Origin: Eubacteriaceae bacterium ES3
Lineage (GTDB): Bacteria > Bacillota > Clostridia > Eubacteriales > Eubacteriaceae
NCBI GenBank assembly: GCA_030586155.1
Contig: CP130741.1
Span: 3,328,450 to 3,392,449 of the forward strand
Reading direction: 5' to 3'
Length of the DNA: 64,000 nt
Shown: in pieces, positions 27,302 to 36,136 of the stretch
How the letters are laid out: each line of letters opens with the position of its first letter
How positions within the stretch are numbered: position 1 is the first letter of the stretch
Notes under the pieces: model-generated
Told to the model about the DNA's origin: nothing
What the model saw: the letters and a program-made list of their open reading frames with translations, nothing else
Databases searched by the model: none
Translations under genes and position numbers: made by a program

Positions 27302-29368
27302 TTATAGAATATTGTTTATAACATATCTAGAAATATAACTTAAATTTCTTAGTGAGTTATTGTTTTCTTTTAGCAACTCCTTTAAATGAACCGCATCATC
27401 AAAATCTTCACCAATAACATTAATAATTCTCTGAATATCTCTATCATAAATACCTAGATCAAGCAGCATTCTTTTCTGCTTAGAATTAGTAAAATATATT
27501 ACTTCAATAGAATGTAAAACTTTCTCCTCTATATTTCTTATTAGTGCTTCTTCAACATTCTTTTTTTCTAAGAAGAATTTAATCAACTGAACCTTTGAAT
27601 AGAATCCATATTCTATATAACTATTTTTCAACCTTATTACCGTTGAAATTATATAATCAATATTATAACTACGAGAATTTACTATTGCTGCTTCAATAAT
27701 ACCTTTGATTCTTAAACGTTGTTTATTAATCAATTTGTTTATCAAAGTAACTTCTAACTTATTCTTTTTACCTTCGATTATTTCATAAAGTATTCTTATC
27801 AGAGAAAATCTTCCTCTTGTATCATTCTCATTCAAATTACGTAATTCATCTAATAAGGCATTTTCCTTTTGTTTAAAATTATCATATACATACTTAACTG
27901 TTGAAAATCTAGGTGAACCACCTATGTTTTCCACGTACTCCTCATAGGTTATTCCTAACTCATTGATGAAGTCTATAAAAACTCTGTGTTGCTCATAATT
28001 CCCATTTTGAATATCGACATCAATACTATCATCTGTTATTTCGAACTTAATACTTATCGAAGCATCACTCTTTATGTAATCTTGGTCGTTCGGTCCCCTC
28101 AGATAATACGCTTTACCTAAATAGTGTTTGTTTAATCGACCTGTTCTACCAACAAGGTTGTAAAAATCAAACGCAGTAAACGCATTTCCATTTCTTCGTC
28201 CAGCTCTTGAAGGTTCTGTTATGATGACATTTTTTGAAGTAGTATTTACACCTTCTAATAATGTTGAAGTACACAAAAGATTAGTATAATTATCTTCATT
28301 ATTGAAAAGTTCCATCTGTAATTGCCTTATACCCATTGGTAATTGTCCATTATGGACAAGAAATCCTTTTCGAAGAGCCTTTATAACATACCATTCTGGA
28401 TGGATTTCATCTTCAACCCATTTAATAAAAGACATAATGCTTTGACTAATTTCTTCAAAATCATCTAAATCCGACAACATATCATTCACAAACTTCGACA
28501 TTGATACAACAGTTGGAAAATATACCAGAGTCTTCTGGCAATCACAATGCTCTCTTAGAATCCTTAATGTTTCAGGGAATCTATCATTATTGTTTAGAAT
28601 ATCGATGGTTTGAACATCATTAACAACAGGCGAAAAAGACGACCTTATAAAAACAGGGCTTTTCTCAAGTTTTTCAATATCTTCCACCATTCCAATAAAC
28701 GGAGCCAACAATACATATTTCCAAGACTTACCAGCCAATCTTAAATATGCAAGATTAAGAATCAATACTCTATCATCATCTAAATCCTTTTTAAGTTTAT
28801 ATACCTCATCAATAACTAAAAAATCTATCTCTTCAAGTTTAGTATACATACGTTCGTTAACTACTTTATCATGTGTCAATATAAAAATATTTTTACCATT
28901 AAAATCATATTGCTTTTCTTCATCAATATTTATATATACTTTATATTCTGAAAACTTATCAGAATACTTCTTAATTATCCTTTTTAAATATTCATCTACC
29001 AATGCTAGTGTCGGTACAATTAATACAATATTACTCGGTTTCTCTCGAACAATATACTCGAATACAGAAAACGTCTTTCCAAAACTAGTCGGAGCACTCA
29101 AAATTGTAGCATCTTTCTCCTTAATTGTATTCACTATATCCAATTGATCAGGATGCAACGAAATACTAGAATCTAAATGAGATAAAGCAAATGAATTGTA
29201 AACAAGCGAATCAAACGAATATTTTCTTGAATAAACAGTCAAATCTACAGCAAATAGACTATCCGCCATTCTTCTAGCTAACTCCGTTGAATTAGCTGAA
29301 GCATCTAAGTCCCGAATTAAATTTTCCCTAACTACATCAATAGGTTTAACTCTACCTGCTTCGCTCAT
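27302..29368 (-). CDS. hamB: Hachiman defence helicase HamB
   Basis: 688-residue superfamily 2 helicase. Walker A is APTSFGKT (92-99), motif II DEVY (187-190), motif V STLLEGVNT (368-376) and motif VI NLVGRTGRLNK (404-414). This architecture together with the upstream DUF1837-type nuclease identifies the two-gene Hachiman anti-phage system, in which HamB senses DNA and licenses HamA. AAAGGAG precedes ATG 29368, and the first 17 nt overlap hamA. The gene looks intact, but its natural promoter upstream of hamA is now separated by IS256. Confidence 0.85.
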   Translation of the reverse strand: MSEAGRVKPIDVVRENLIRDLDASANSTELARRMADSLFAVDLTVYSRKYSFDSLVYNSFALSHLDSSISLHPDQLDIVNTIKEKDATILSAPTSFGKTFSVFEYIVREKPSNIVLIVPTLALVDEYLKRIIKKYSDKFSEYKVYINIDEEKQYDFNGKNIFILTHDKVVNERMYTKLEEIDFLVIDEVYKLKKDLDDDRVLILNLAYLRLAGKSWKYVLLAPFIGMVEDIEKLEKSPVFIRSSFSPVVNDVQTIDILNNNDRFPETLRILREHCDCQKTLVYFPTVVSMSKFVNDMLSDLDDFEEISQSIMSFIKWVEDEIHPEWYVIKALRKGFLVHNGQLPMGIRQLQMELFNNEDNYTNLLCTSTLLEGVNTTSKNVIITEPSRAGRRNGNAFTAFDFYNLVGRTGRLNKHYLGKAYYLRGPNDQDYIKSDASISIKFEITDDSIDVDIQNGNYEQHRVFIDFINELGITYEEYVENIGGSPRFSTVKYVYDNFKQKENALLDELRNLNENDTRGRFSLIRILYEIIEGKKNKLEVTLINKLINKQRLRIKGIIEAAIVNSRSYNIDYIISTVIRLKNSYIEYGFYSKVQLIKFFLEKKNVEEALIRNIEEKVLHSIEVIYFTNSKQKRMLLDLGIYDRDIQRIINVIGEDFDDAVHLKELLKENNNSLRNLSYISRYVINNIL

Positions 29369-30288
29369 AATACTCACTCCTTTCACGAATCATTCCTGTA
29401 AATATTGAAACAAACTTGCTTTTATCAATAATAGGCAGTGAAATAAAATAATATTTCGTTTCCATATCAAATAACTTATCCATAGAAACTTTATCAAGCA
29501 TCTTCATTATATCATCACACTCTGTTTCTTTCCCGTGTGCGAGGAAAACAGGCACTCCGATACACTCAATATCTGCCTCTTTTACAAACTCATGAAAATC
29601 TATACAAAGTTCAGCGACATCACCGTATTTCTCTAAAAAGCAATTAAGGTTAGATCTTAATATACGATTGCTTAATACGAGCATAAACTCAGACTCTATT
29701 TGCTCTTCATAATCCTTTAGTGATTTATTCAGAAGAGCAATACCATTTGTCATATTCTTAGATAATTTGGATTCACCAAATAATAGCATATTCTTTTCAC
29801 TTGAAAAGTAAAGTGCATCTATACCATAAATACTCATATTGTAATCTGTTGCTAAACTTAACTTTGGTATAATACAATCAAAATCGAAGTAGTCCCACAG
29901 TATAGATGAAAAAATGTACTCACCAATCTTACCTATTTTATCAAGCCTTATTGTAATATTTCCAATTTCATTTCTATCATGTTCATACTCATTCAGTAAA
30001 ATATCTACAATTTCCTCCGTTAACTCTTCAATAGTCATCATTGTATTTTCCTGATCAATGTAATATAGTAAATTCTTATATAATGTTGTATAGTTCAGGC
30101 GATTTGGGGTAAACGTTATAGACTTGTTATTCTCTGCGTATCTTAATATCCTCTGATCATCGAAGAAAAAGTTAAATAATTCCTCATAAAATGATTCTTC
30201 AGTGATATTAATATGGATGAAAGAACATTTTTCACCCAACTCATGAACATTAAAATCATGAAAACTATTTACTTGAACATTATCACTC
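29352..30288 (-). pseudogene. hamA: Hachiman nuclease HamA (DUF1837), start codon cut by IS256
   Basis: HamA is the PD-(D/E)xK-type effector of Hachiman. Counting from the first in-frame start (TTG 30239), GKIGEY holds Glu107, GIDALYF holds Asp141 and GESK holds Glu156 and Lys158. The frame is open upstream through an 8-bp target copy (30281-30288) into IS256 with no ATG, GTG or TTG. On the far side of IS256 the second target copy is preceded by AGGAG and ATG (31653-31651). Excising one copy gives ATG AGT GAT AAT GTT in frame, so native HamA was ~312 aa. Now only a weak TTG start, 17 codons short and lacking an RBS, remains. Confidence 0.85.
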
Positions 30289-31643
30289 GATAAAGTCCGT
30301 ATAATGGTGTAAAAAGAAAATGAGCCAAGAGCTCAAACCTCGGTTAAAATAAAAGTACCACCCAATACCTAATCGAGGAGATGAACAAATGGCTCAATTA
30401 AATATTACACTGGACACAGAACTTTTGCACGGACTTTTTACAAAAGATTCCCGGGATGAGGCTTTTTCAAAGCTTCTGGAAACAATTCTTAACCAGGTGC
30501 TTGTAGCGCAATCGGCTGAGCAACTTGGTGCTGAACGCTATGAGCGATGCGAGGATCGGACAGCTTACCGTAACGGTTTTAGGGATCGTGAATTAACAAC
30601 GCGAATCGGTGGTATCACCCTGCGGATCCCTCGTCATCGTAACGGCGAATTCAGCACGACGATGTTTCAGCGCTACCAGCGGAGCGAGCAGGCTCTGATG
30701 CTGGCAATGATCGAAATGGTCATTAATGGGGTTTCAACCCGCAAAATCGAAAACATTACAGAAGAACTTTGTGGCCAGAGCTTTTCAAAATCAACAGTTT
30801 CAAAGCTGTGTGAAAATCTGGATCCGGTAGTAAACGGTTTTCGTAACCGAACGCTTGAAAAGCATTATCCATTTATAATTGTGGATGCTTTATATCTCAA
30901 AGTTCGCGAAGACAGCAGAGTCCGGTCAAAAGGTCTATTGGTAGCAACCGCAGTCAACGAAAATGGCAATCGTGAAGTAATTGGTTTTCAGCTGAATGAT
31001 ACCGAAACAGAATCAAGCTGGGGAGATTTTTTTCAAAATCTCAAAGAGCGTGGTCTGACAGCCGTTGATCTGATAGTATCCGATAATCACAAAGGACTTG
31101 TAAATGCGATTAAAAAACATTTTCAGGGATCCACCTGGCAGAGATGCCAGACACATTTCTCAAGAAATGTACTGGATAAAACGCCCAAAAATCAGCAGTC
31201 CGAATTGAAATCCTATCTGAAACGCATCTACAATGCAGTAAATATTGAAGATGCCCGCAACCTGCTGAAAGACACACTGAGACATTTTGAATCCAAAGCA
31301 CCAAAAGCGATTGAAATACTCGAAGAAGGTTTTGATGATGTGATGGCTGTAATGAGTCTTCCTGAGAAATACCGGAAAAGACTGCGCACAACCAACAGTA
31401 TCGAACGACTCAACGAGGAAATCAGGCGTCGTGATCGCGTGATCCGCATTTATCCCAACGAAAAATCGGTTATCCGTTTACTGGGTGCGCTGCTTATGGA
31501 ACAGGATGAAAAATGGTCTTCCGGCAGAAAATATCTGGATATGCAGGATTACTATGAATTTTTAAAAGAACAGACGGCTGCTGTTTCATCAGCAGCCTAG
31601 TTAAACCCACCGAGGTTTTTACACACTATTTTGGACTTGACTT
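30289..31643 (+). mobile_element. IS256-family element inserted in hamA
   Basis: 1355 bp, flanked by the perfect 8-bp duplication TATCACTC (30281-30288 and 31644-31651). Imperfect ends share AAGTCC and GTGTAAAAA on facing strands. It carries one intact transposase in the opposite direction to hamA. Confidence 0.9.
30389..31600 (+). CDS. IS256-family transposase
   Basis: 403-residue Mutator-type transposase. The DDE residues are seen in IIVDALYLKV, DLIVSDNHKG and a glutamate in TNSIERLNEEIRRR. The CQTHFSRNVLDK signature is present. GAGGAG lies 8 nt before the ATG. Full length and apparently functional, so the insertion may be recent or excisable. Confidence 0.93.
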   Translation: MAQLNITLDTELLHGLFTKDSRDEAFSKLLETILNQVLVAQSAEQLGAERYERCEDRTAYRNGFRDRELTTRIGGITLRIPRHRNGEFSTTMFQRYQRSEQALMLAMIEMVINGVSTRKIENITEELCGQSFSKSTVSKLCENLDPVVNGFRNRTLEKHYPFIIVDALYLKVREDSRVRSKGLLVATAVNENGNREVIGFQLNDTETESSWGDFFQNLKERGLTAVDLIVSDNHKGLVNAIKKHFQGSTWQRCQTHFSRNVLDKTPKNQQSELKSYLKRIYNAVNIEDARNLLKDTLRHFESKAPKAIEILEEGFDDVMAVMSLPEKYRKRLRTTNSIERLNEEIRRRDRVIRIYPNEKSVIRLLGALLMEQDEKWSSGRKYLDMQDYYEFLKEQTAAVSSAA

Positions 31644-31766
31644 TATCACTCATAATTATCACTCCTAACGTCATAGAATATAGTAACATATAAAAACATA
31701 ATGAAATAGAGAACGAGTGTTTCCTTTAATTTCTATTAATACAAATTAAGAAATTATAAATGTCAA
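31644..31766 (-). promoter_or_regulatory. Detached hamA promoter, RBS and start codon
   Basis: On the minus strand a perfect -35 TTGACA (31761-31766) is followed at 17-19 nt by TGTATTAA. AGGAG (31662-31666) and ATG (31653-31651) come next, with 8 nt between RBS and start. The target copy TATCACTC begins within the start codon. This is the 5' end of hamA, now 1.36 kb from its reading frame. Confidence 0.75.
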
Positions 31767-31892
31767 CGCCAAGTCGAAAATGTTCGATATTTCAGACAAC
31801 ACTATAAGTACTACAATTCTATCGTAGCCAAGATAATCCTTCATATCTTTTTCTGCTACTTAAAATTTCACTGTGTCTATCTACAACATACT

Positions 31893-31995
31893 ACCTGCGG
31901 AAATCATGATTATCAATTTTCTTCGTATACTTATTAAATAATAGCTTACCAACTTCTTTACATCCCAAATTAGTCGGAAAGTTAATCAAAACCAT
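31893..31995 (-). CDS. Possible short peptide or decayed gene upstream of Hachiman
   Basis: ATG 31995 follows GGGGGTAAT and a TTGACT -35-like box and opens a 34-codon frame (LGCKEVGKLLFNKYTKK). It ends at TAG 31891-31893, but the same frame continues as another protein-like stretch (RHSEILSSRKRYEGLSW) to a second stop. It may be a decayed ~95-residue gene. No family recognised. Confidence 0.3.
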
Positions 31996-32064
31996 ATTAC
32001 CCCCATCTTATTTAACAATCATTAAAATCAAAGTCAAGAATTATTTCTATTTTGTTTTATCTTT

Positions 32065-32211
32065 TTACATAAAATCACCTTCAAAAACATTTTTAGTATG
32101 CTCTATAACAAACGCAAAAAACGCTTTAAAATATGAATTGCATTCAGGATGTTTAATTTTATAATTAATGGTGCCAATAAATGCAATAATCCCAAATCCC
32201 AAAAATAACAT
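32065..32211 (-). CDS. Possible 48-residue membrane peptide
   Basis: The frame begins with a hydrophobic segment (MLFLGFGIIAFIGTI) and continues with a polar, protein-like tail ending EHTKNVFEGDFM. AAGGAG lies ~17 nt upstream, at better distance for an overlapping frame (ATG 32221, 39 codons), so the true start is unclear. Too short to assign. Confidence 0.35.
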   Translation of the reverse strand: MLFLGFGIIAFIGTINYKIKHPECNSYFKAFFAFVIEHTKNVFEGDFM

Positions 32212-32236
32212 AGCCTTATCATTATTTCTCCTTAAA

Positions 32237-32257
32237 ACAGGGTGCTATTTGCACCCT
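32237..32257 (-). terminator. GC-rich hairpin with short T tail
   Basis: CAGGGTGC (32237-32244) pairs perfectly with GCACCCTG (32250-32257), and on the minus strand TTTT follows. It could be a weak terminator or leader hairpin before the 48-residue frame. Confidence 0.5.
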
Positions 32258-32305
32258 GATAAATCTTAATCAGCAAAGACTATTGCTTCAGCACATATTA
32301 TTTCT

Positions 32306-32527
32306 TTGACGACTTTTGTATTGCATTCAAGGGTACCCAAATGTTGTTATGTAAATAAGTCAGAAGAAAACTTACATACACAAATTAAAAACAAACAATT
32401 TGTTGAAGTAGTTGATATTTGCACGGATAAAAGAATGACGATAAATAAAGATTACATAATTTATTTTTTCGATGCAACCATATATGACTTTGAAAATGTA
32501 TTTAATACAGTTTGGTTGAAGGGTTAA
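32306..32527 (+). CDS. Hypothetical small protein
   Basis: A 73-codon frame starting from TTG with no clear RBS. The C-terminal two-thirds looks protein-like (VVDICTDKRMTINKDYIIY) and it ends 33 nt before a strong plus-strand terminator, the main reason to list it. It may be a fragment. Confidence 0.35.
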   Translation: MTTFVLHSRVPKCCYVNKSEENLHTQIKNKQFVEVVDICTDKRMTINKDYIIYFFDATIYDFENVFNTVWLKG

Positions 32528-32560
32528 GTGTGATGATTATGGGTATTTGAATTAAATCAA

Positions 32561-32587
32561 GACCGGCTTTTACACCGGTCTTTTTTT
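32561..32587 (+). terminator. Rho-independent terminator
   Basis: GACCGG (32561-32566) pairs with CCGGTC (32575-32580) around an 8-nt loop and is followed by T7. Confidence 0.75.
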
Positions 32588-32592
32588 ATTGA

Positions 32593-33951
32593 TTAATCTT
32601 CTTTTCTGGATAGGCAAGTGACGACTTCTACGTGCCCGGTATGGGGAAACATATCGACACATTTCACCTTATCGACCCTATATCCAGCTTCCACAAAAAA
32701 GGGCAGATCCCTGGCTAACGAAGTCGCTTTACAGGAGACATAGATAAATTTCTCCGGTTTGAAATCAATAATTTTAAAGATCGCTTTTGGATGAATTCCG
32801 TCTCTGGGCGGATCAAGGATAATAACATCCGCCTTATCATTTAGCTTCTCCACTTCCGTTAAGACATCGCCCGCCATAAATTCACAATTAGTCAGGCCAT
32901 TTTTCACCGCATTAACTTTTGCTGCTTCCACCGCTTCTTCAACCAGCTCAATTCCAATGACCTTTTTAGCAACTGGTGCCAATACCTGGGCAATTGTTCC
33001 GGTTCCACAGTAAAGGTCATAGATAACCTCATTCTGTTCGCTCCCAACATAATCTCGCACTACTGAATACAGTTTTTCCGCGCCCAGGGTATTGGTCTGA
33101 AAAAAGGAAAAACTGGTGATCTCAAAAGTCAGACCAAGGATTACATCTTCAATTCTATCTTCTCCGTATAATACTTTTGAGCTTTCAGCTTTAACCACAT
33201 CAGCTACTCCATCATTTCTCGTATGCAAAATTCCCCTGATTTGACCACTCAGAGACAAATCAAGCAAGCACTTAATAAAATCCTCTTCCGCCAAGTCGCC
33301 CTGCGAGGTTGTTGCCAGATTAATCAGAATATCCCCTGTTCTTTTTCCTTTTCTGACAACCAGATGACGTAAAAAGCCTTCATGAGTCCGTTTATGAAAA
33401 TAGGTGGTCCAATTTTCTCTGAAAAATCCCAGCACTGCCTCCTGAATCATATTAAAATCAGCATCTGTCAACTGGCATGAGCTGGTCTCTACAATATTAT
33501 AAAAACTCCCCTGCTCATGCATCCCCAGCATCAGCGGACCATCTTTTTCATTATCCCCAAAGGAATATTCCATTTTATTGCGGTAACCAAAAACCTCCGG
33601 GCTTTCAACAATACCTTCATATGAAAAACCCTCAATCCCTCCCTTTTGGAGCAGATTTAAGACATAATCTTCTTTTAGTTTCAGCTGCTCCTGATAAGGA
33701 ATGGTTTGATAGCTGCATCCGCCGCATTTATCAAATACCTGGCAGACGGCTTCTATTTCAGCAGATGACTTTTTAACAACTTCAATCACCCGACCTTCGT
33801 AACGCTTTCGTTTCTTGACAATATCTGCCCGCACTCTTTGTCCCGGGACAACATTTTTGAATACTACCTTTTTATCCTGATAAGTACCATAGGCCTTGCC
33901 AGGAAATAAATGGTCTTCAATTTCTATCTCAACATTTTCAATTCTTTTCAA
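32593..33951 (-). CDS. rlmD: 23S rRNA (uracil-C5)-methyltransferase RlmD/RlmCD-like
   Basis: SAM-dependent m5U methyltransferase of the RumA/TrmA family, acting on 23S rRNA. A TRAM domain at the N-terminus is followed by a Cys cluster (CQVFDKCGGCSY) for a 4Fe-4S centre. SAM motif DLYCGTGTIAQ, DPPRDG and the catalytic Cys in VSCKATSLARD follow. Start: an ATG at 33972 has no RBS, while AAGGAG within that extension lies 6 nt before TTG 33951, so I prefer the TTG. Gram-positive RlmCD modifies two sites (U747 and U1939), and this single copy may do the same. Confidence 0.9.
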   Translation of the reverse strand: MKRIENVEIEIEDHLFPGKAYGTYQDKKVVFKNVVPGQRVRADIVKKRKRYEGRVIEVVKKSSAEIEAVCQVFDKCGGCSYQTIPYQEQLKLKEDYVLNLLQKGGIEGFSYEGIVESPEVFGYRNKMEYSFGDNEKDGPLMLGMHEQGSFYNIVETSSCQLTDADFNMIQEAVLGFFRENWTTYFHKRTHEGFLRHLVVRKGKRTGDILINLATTSQGDLAEEDFIKCLLDLSLSGQIRGILHTRNDGVADVVKAESSKVLYGEDRIEDVILGLTFEITSFSFFQTNTLGAEKLYSVVRDYVGSEQNEVIYDLYCGTGTIAQVLAPVAKKVIGIELVEEAVEAAKVNAVKNGLTNCEFMAGDVLTEVEKLNDKADVIILDPPRDGIHPKAIFKIIDFKPEKFIYVSCKATSLARDLPFFVEAGYRVDKVKCVDMFPHTGHVEVVTCLSRKED

Positions 33952-34063
33952 AATAATCTCCTTAAATTTCATTCCGGGAAATTATATCACATCAATCCTC
34001 GTTCTGCTTATTAATTTGCAAAACTATAGGCTTTAAGCAGGTAAATTAAATTTTTCCGACAAA

Positions 34064-34086
34064 ATAAAAGCAGCTTTTCCAGCTGC
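34064..34086 (-). terminator. Rho-independent terminator after trxA
   Basis: On the minus strand GCAGCT pairs with AGCTGC around a short loop and is followed by TTTTATTTT. Confidence 0.75.
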
Positions 34087-34107
34087 CATTAAAATTATGC
34101 TAACCAA

Positions 34108-34428
34108 TTAATTTGCGTAGTAATTAAGTTTTTCCATCAGGGTTCCTTTACTTTGTAATCCAACAATGGTTTCTACCACTTGACCATTTTTGAAAATTTT
34201 CATTGTCGGAACACTCATAACCCGATATTCCTGTGCCAGATTCTGATTCTGATCAATATCAATTTTATAAATACTGGCCTTGTCGCCAATTTCTGCCGAA
34301 ATATCTTCGAGTACGGGTGCCAACGCTTTACATGGACCGCACCAGCTTGCAAAAAAATCTACCAGTGCCACACCACTTCCATTGATTACCAGTTCCGTAA
34401 ATTCAGCCTGATCTAACATCTTTGCCAT
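34108..34428 (-). CDS. trxA: Thioredoxin
   Basis: 106-residue thioredoxin with active site WCGPCKAL near residue 30 and the cis-Pro in VMSVPTMKIF. It reduces protein disulfides in the cytoplasm. AAGGAGG precedes the ATG. It follows the flavoprotein gene by 18 nt and is probably co-transcribed with it. A second thioredoxin gene lies 7 kb away. Confidence 0.95.
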   Translation of the reverse strand: MAKMLDQAEFTELVINGSGVALVDFFASWCGPCKALAPVLEDISAEIGDKASIYKIDIDQNQNLAQEYRVMSVPTMKIFKNGQVVETIVGLQSKGTLMEKLNYYAN

Positions 34429-34446
34429 TTTTTATTCCTCCTTGAT

Positions 34447-35016
34447 TTATGATAAATGTTTTTTGTTAACTATTTCAGCCAGCACTTTTAACTCAGCCAG
34501 CTTTTCTTCATTTTCAAGCACGGCTACCTCATCAGTATGAGAAAACTTGACAAATCCCAATTCGTTACAATTTAAATAACGCTTGTAAAACTCTAAAGTA
34601 TTTTCAATTGCCTGAAACTGACGCCCATATTTAGGGGCACCACCCACACCAATGACAACCAGATCTTTGTTTTTAATAATCGATCTATCTTCCAGGTTAT
34701 ATAAAACCTGGGTTCGATCAATCAAGGTTTTGATTTTTGACGGAAATGCACTAAAATAAACCGGAGTCGCAATCACAAACAGATCACTTTTTTCGATTTT
34801 CTCGTAGATGTCTTTCATCGCATCATCCTTGATCACACATTCACCCTGATGTCTAAGACAATAATCACAAGCCAGGCAGTGCCTGATTTCTACCTTATTC
34901 ACATTGATATTTTCCACTGAATGTTTTCCTTCAATCTGATCCAGAAAAAAATCCATTGCTTTCTGAGTATGCTTGCCATTTCGGTGACTACCCATAATTG
35001 TTACAATATTCATCAT
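34447..35016 (-). CDS. Flavodoxin-fold NAD(P)H-dependent FMN reductase / iron-sulfur flavoprotein
   Basis: 189 residues. The FMN phosphate loop is GSHRNGKHTQ near residue 9. A cysteine-rich insert (CLACDYCLRHQGEC) suggests a 4Fe-4S cluster as in archaeal and clostridial Isf proteins. TPVYFSAFPSKIKTLIDRT is a typical flavin contact. GGGGAGG lies 5 nt before the first of two ATG codons. TATAAT-like sequences at 35063-35068 and 35083-35088 (minus strand) may supply the promoter. With thioredoxin downstream it is likely part of an anaerobic redox or oxidative-stress unit. Confidence 0.85.
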   Translation of the reverse strand: MMNIVTIMGSHRNGKHTQKAMDFFLDQIEGKHSVENINVNKVEIRHCLACDYCLRHQGECVIKDDAMKDIYEKIEKSDLFVIATPVYFSAFPSKIKTLIDRTQVLYNLEDRSIIKNKDLVVIGVGGAPKYGRQFQAIENTLEFYKRYLNCNELGFVKFSHTDEVAVLENEEKLAELKVLAEIVNKKHLS

Positions 35017-35181
35017 TCTATCCTCCCCTTAAAAGCGGTCATGAACTAAAACGGTCTACATCATTATACCCGTTTTATTTAGATTATAACAGATTCGATT
35101 TGCATGACTATTATTTAATTAGTTGTTGTCCAAATTAAATACTTAAGCGCGCTTGCATTATTCTCTCTGGATTTATGGAGT

Positions 35182-35381
35182 CGAAAAATGTTGCCGAGCA
35201 CTCGGTCTTCGCTTCGCTATGACCTCATCGCGGGCTTCGCCCGCCGCAAAAAAAGACAGTCTATATTAATTTTTAATCTGCTATCTCCAATTGTCTACAG
35301 AGTGCGAAAAATGTTGCCGAGCACTCGGTCTTCGCTTCGCTGCGACCTCGTCGCGGGCTTCGCCCGCTGCAAAAAAAGACA
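35182..35381 (+). repeat. Two 77-nt direct repeats in a GC-rich intergenic block
   Basis: 35182-35258 and 35305-35381 are identical at 73 of 77 positions. Each holds nested palindromes (CCGAGCACTCGG and GCGGGCTTCGCCCGC) and ends AAAAAAAGACA. A related motif, CTTAAGCGCGCTTGCATT, lies just upstream and recurs as CTTAAGCGAGCTTGCATT at 35394-35411. A long frame through the repeats on the plus strand has a repetitive sequence with no known domain, and I do not call it a gene. Confidence 0.8.
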
Positions 35382-35434
35382 AAGAAATAAAATGCTTAAG
35401 CGAGCTTGCATTTTATTTCTTTGTCTTTTTTTGC
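35369..35434 (+). repeat. 27-bp perfect inverted repeat
   Basis: 35369-35395 pairs perfectly with 35408-35434 around a 12-nt loop. It starts in the tail of the second 77-nt repeat. A further terminator-like hairpin (CCGAAGC with GCTTTCGG, then CTTTTTC) follows near 35465-35500. The block could be a structured RNA, a bidirectional terminator or a decayed palindromic element. Confidence 0.75.
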
Positions 35435-35570
35435 GCCCGGCTTCATTTTTCGCGCAAGAAAAAAACCGAAGCTGTGTGAAGGGCTTTCGGCTTTTTCTAA
35501 AAACTTTGAAAGAGGGTAACTTGTTATGGTTAAATAGTACCCTAGTAACCTTAATATTATCTTAATGCTG

Positions 35571-36062
35571 TCATATTTTGACCTGTTTTTTCAATAACTC
35601 ATAGAAATTACTGGAGCATTGCACTTTAGCAGAACAATTTTTTCCCTTTTCTTTATAGTAAACAACATACTTCCTTTTTCCCGGAATATTGATAAGGGTA
35701 AAATTCTTTACACTCCCCTCGACTTTTTTTGAACGGTCTCCGGCTTCAATATCAGTCACTGTTGCTAGATCAATCTCTGCCACAATCTTTTTCCAGAAAA
35801 AAATCTTACGCTCAATAATTAAGCGGTTATGGGTTAATAACATTTCAAAACTGGTTGTTATAAAACGTAATGAAATAATAAATGCAGTCATCATCACTGC
35901 CAGACTGATTACACCAATAATCATCTTTAACTGTTCATCTGTAACATAGCTAATCAGCCGATTATAGCCTACAGTATAACCAACTACTAAAATCAGCACC
36001 ACTGCCATTGCCGGTAAACTCAGCTGCTTGCTTTCCAGTGTTTCACGCGCTTTAACTGCCAT
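35571..36062 (-). CDS. Small membrane protein with PH-like domain
   Basis: 163 residues: two hydrophobic segments (about 20-40 and 50-72) then a soluble ~85-residue region whose pattern (NRLIIERKIFFWKKIVAEIDLATVTDI) is typical of bacterial PH (bPH2/YdbT-like) domains. Function unknown. AGGAGG precedes ATG 36062; a longer upstream frame overlaps the rubredoxin gene and is rejected. Confidence 0.65.
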   Translation of the reverse strand: MAVKARETLESKQLSLPAMAVVLILVVGYTVGYNRLISYVTDEQLKMIIGVISLAVMMTAFIISLRFITTSFEMLLTHNRLIIERKIFFWKKIVAEIDLATVTDIEAGDRSKKVEGSVKNFTLINIPGKRKYVVYYKEKGKNCSAKVQCSSNFYELLKKQVKI

Positions 36063-36107
36063 ATTGCCTCCTAAAAGCCTTTTTTTCATTATACCCCAAT
36101 AAACGCA

Positions 36108-36130
36108 TAAAAAAAAGAGCCGAAGCCCTT
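36108..36130 (-). terminator. Rho-independent terminator of the rubredoxin gene
   Basis: On the minus strand AAGGGC and GCTCTT flank a UUCG-type tetraloop and are followed by T8. Confidence 0.75.
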
Positions 36131-36136
36131 CTTTTC

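Noticed and set aside
31743..31766. A 24-nt match to the left end of the DUF6431 transposon (11320-11342), taken as a possible solo transposon end
   Set aside because: It coincides with the TTGACA promoter region of hamA, is AT-rich, and no other end or target duplication was found; shared promoter-like sequence is as likely.
32306..32527. A confident gene call for the 73-codon plus-strand frame
   Set aside because: No RBS or ATG supports it; kept only as a low-confidence feature because of its terminator.
35188..35565. A 125-codon plus-strand frame through the 77-nt repeats
   Set aside because: The sequence is internally duplicated because of the DNA repeat, is rich in Arg/Lys/Ser, has no RBS or domain, and follows palindromes rather than codon structure.
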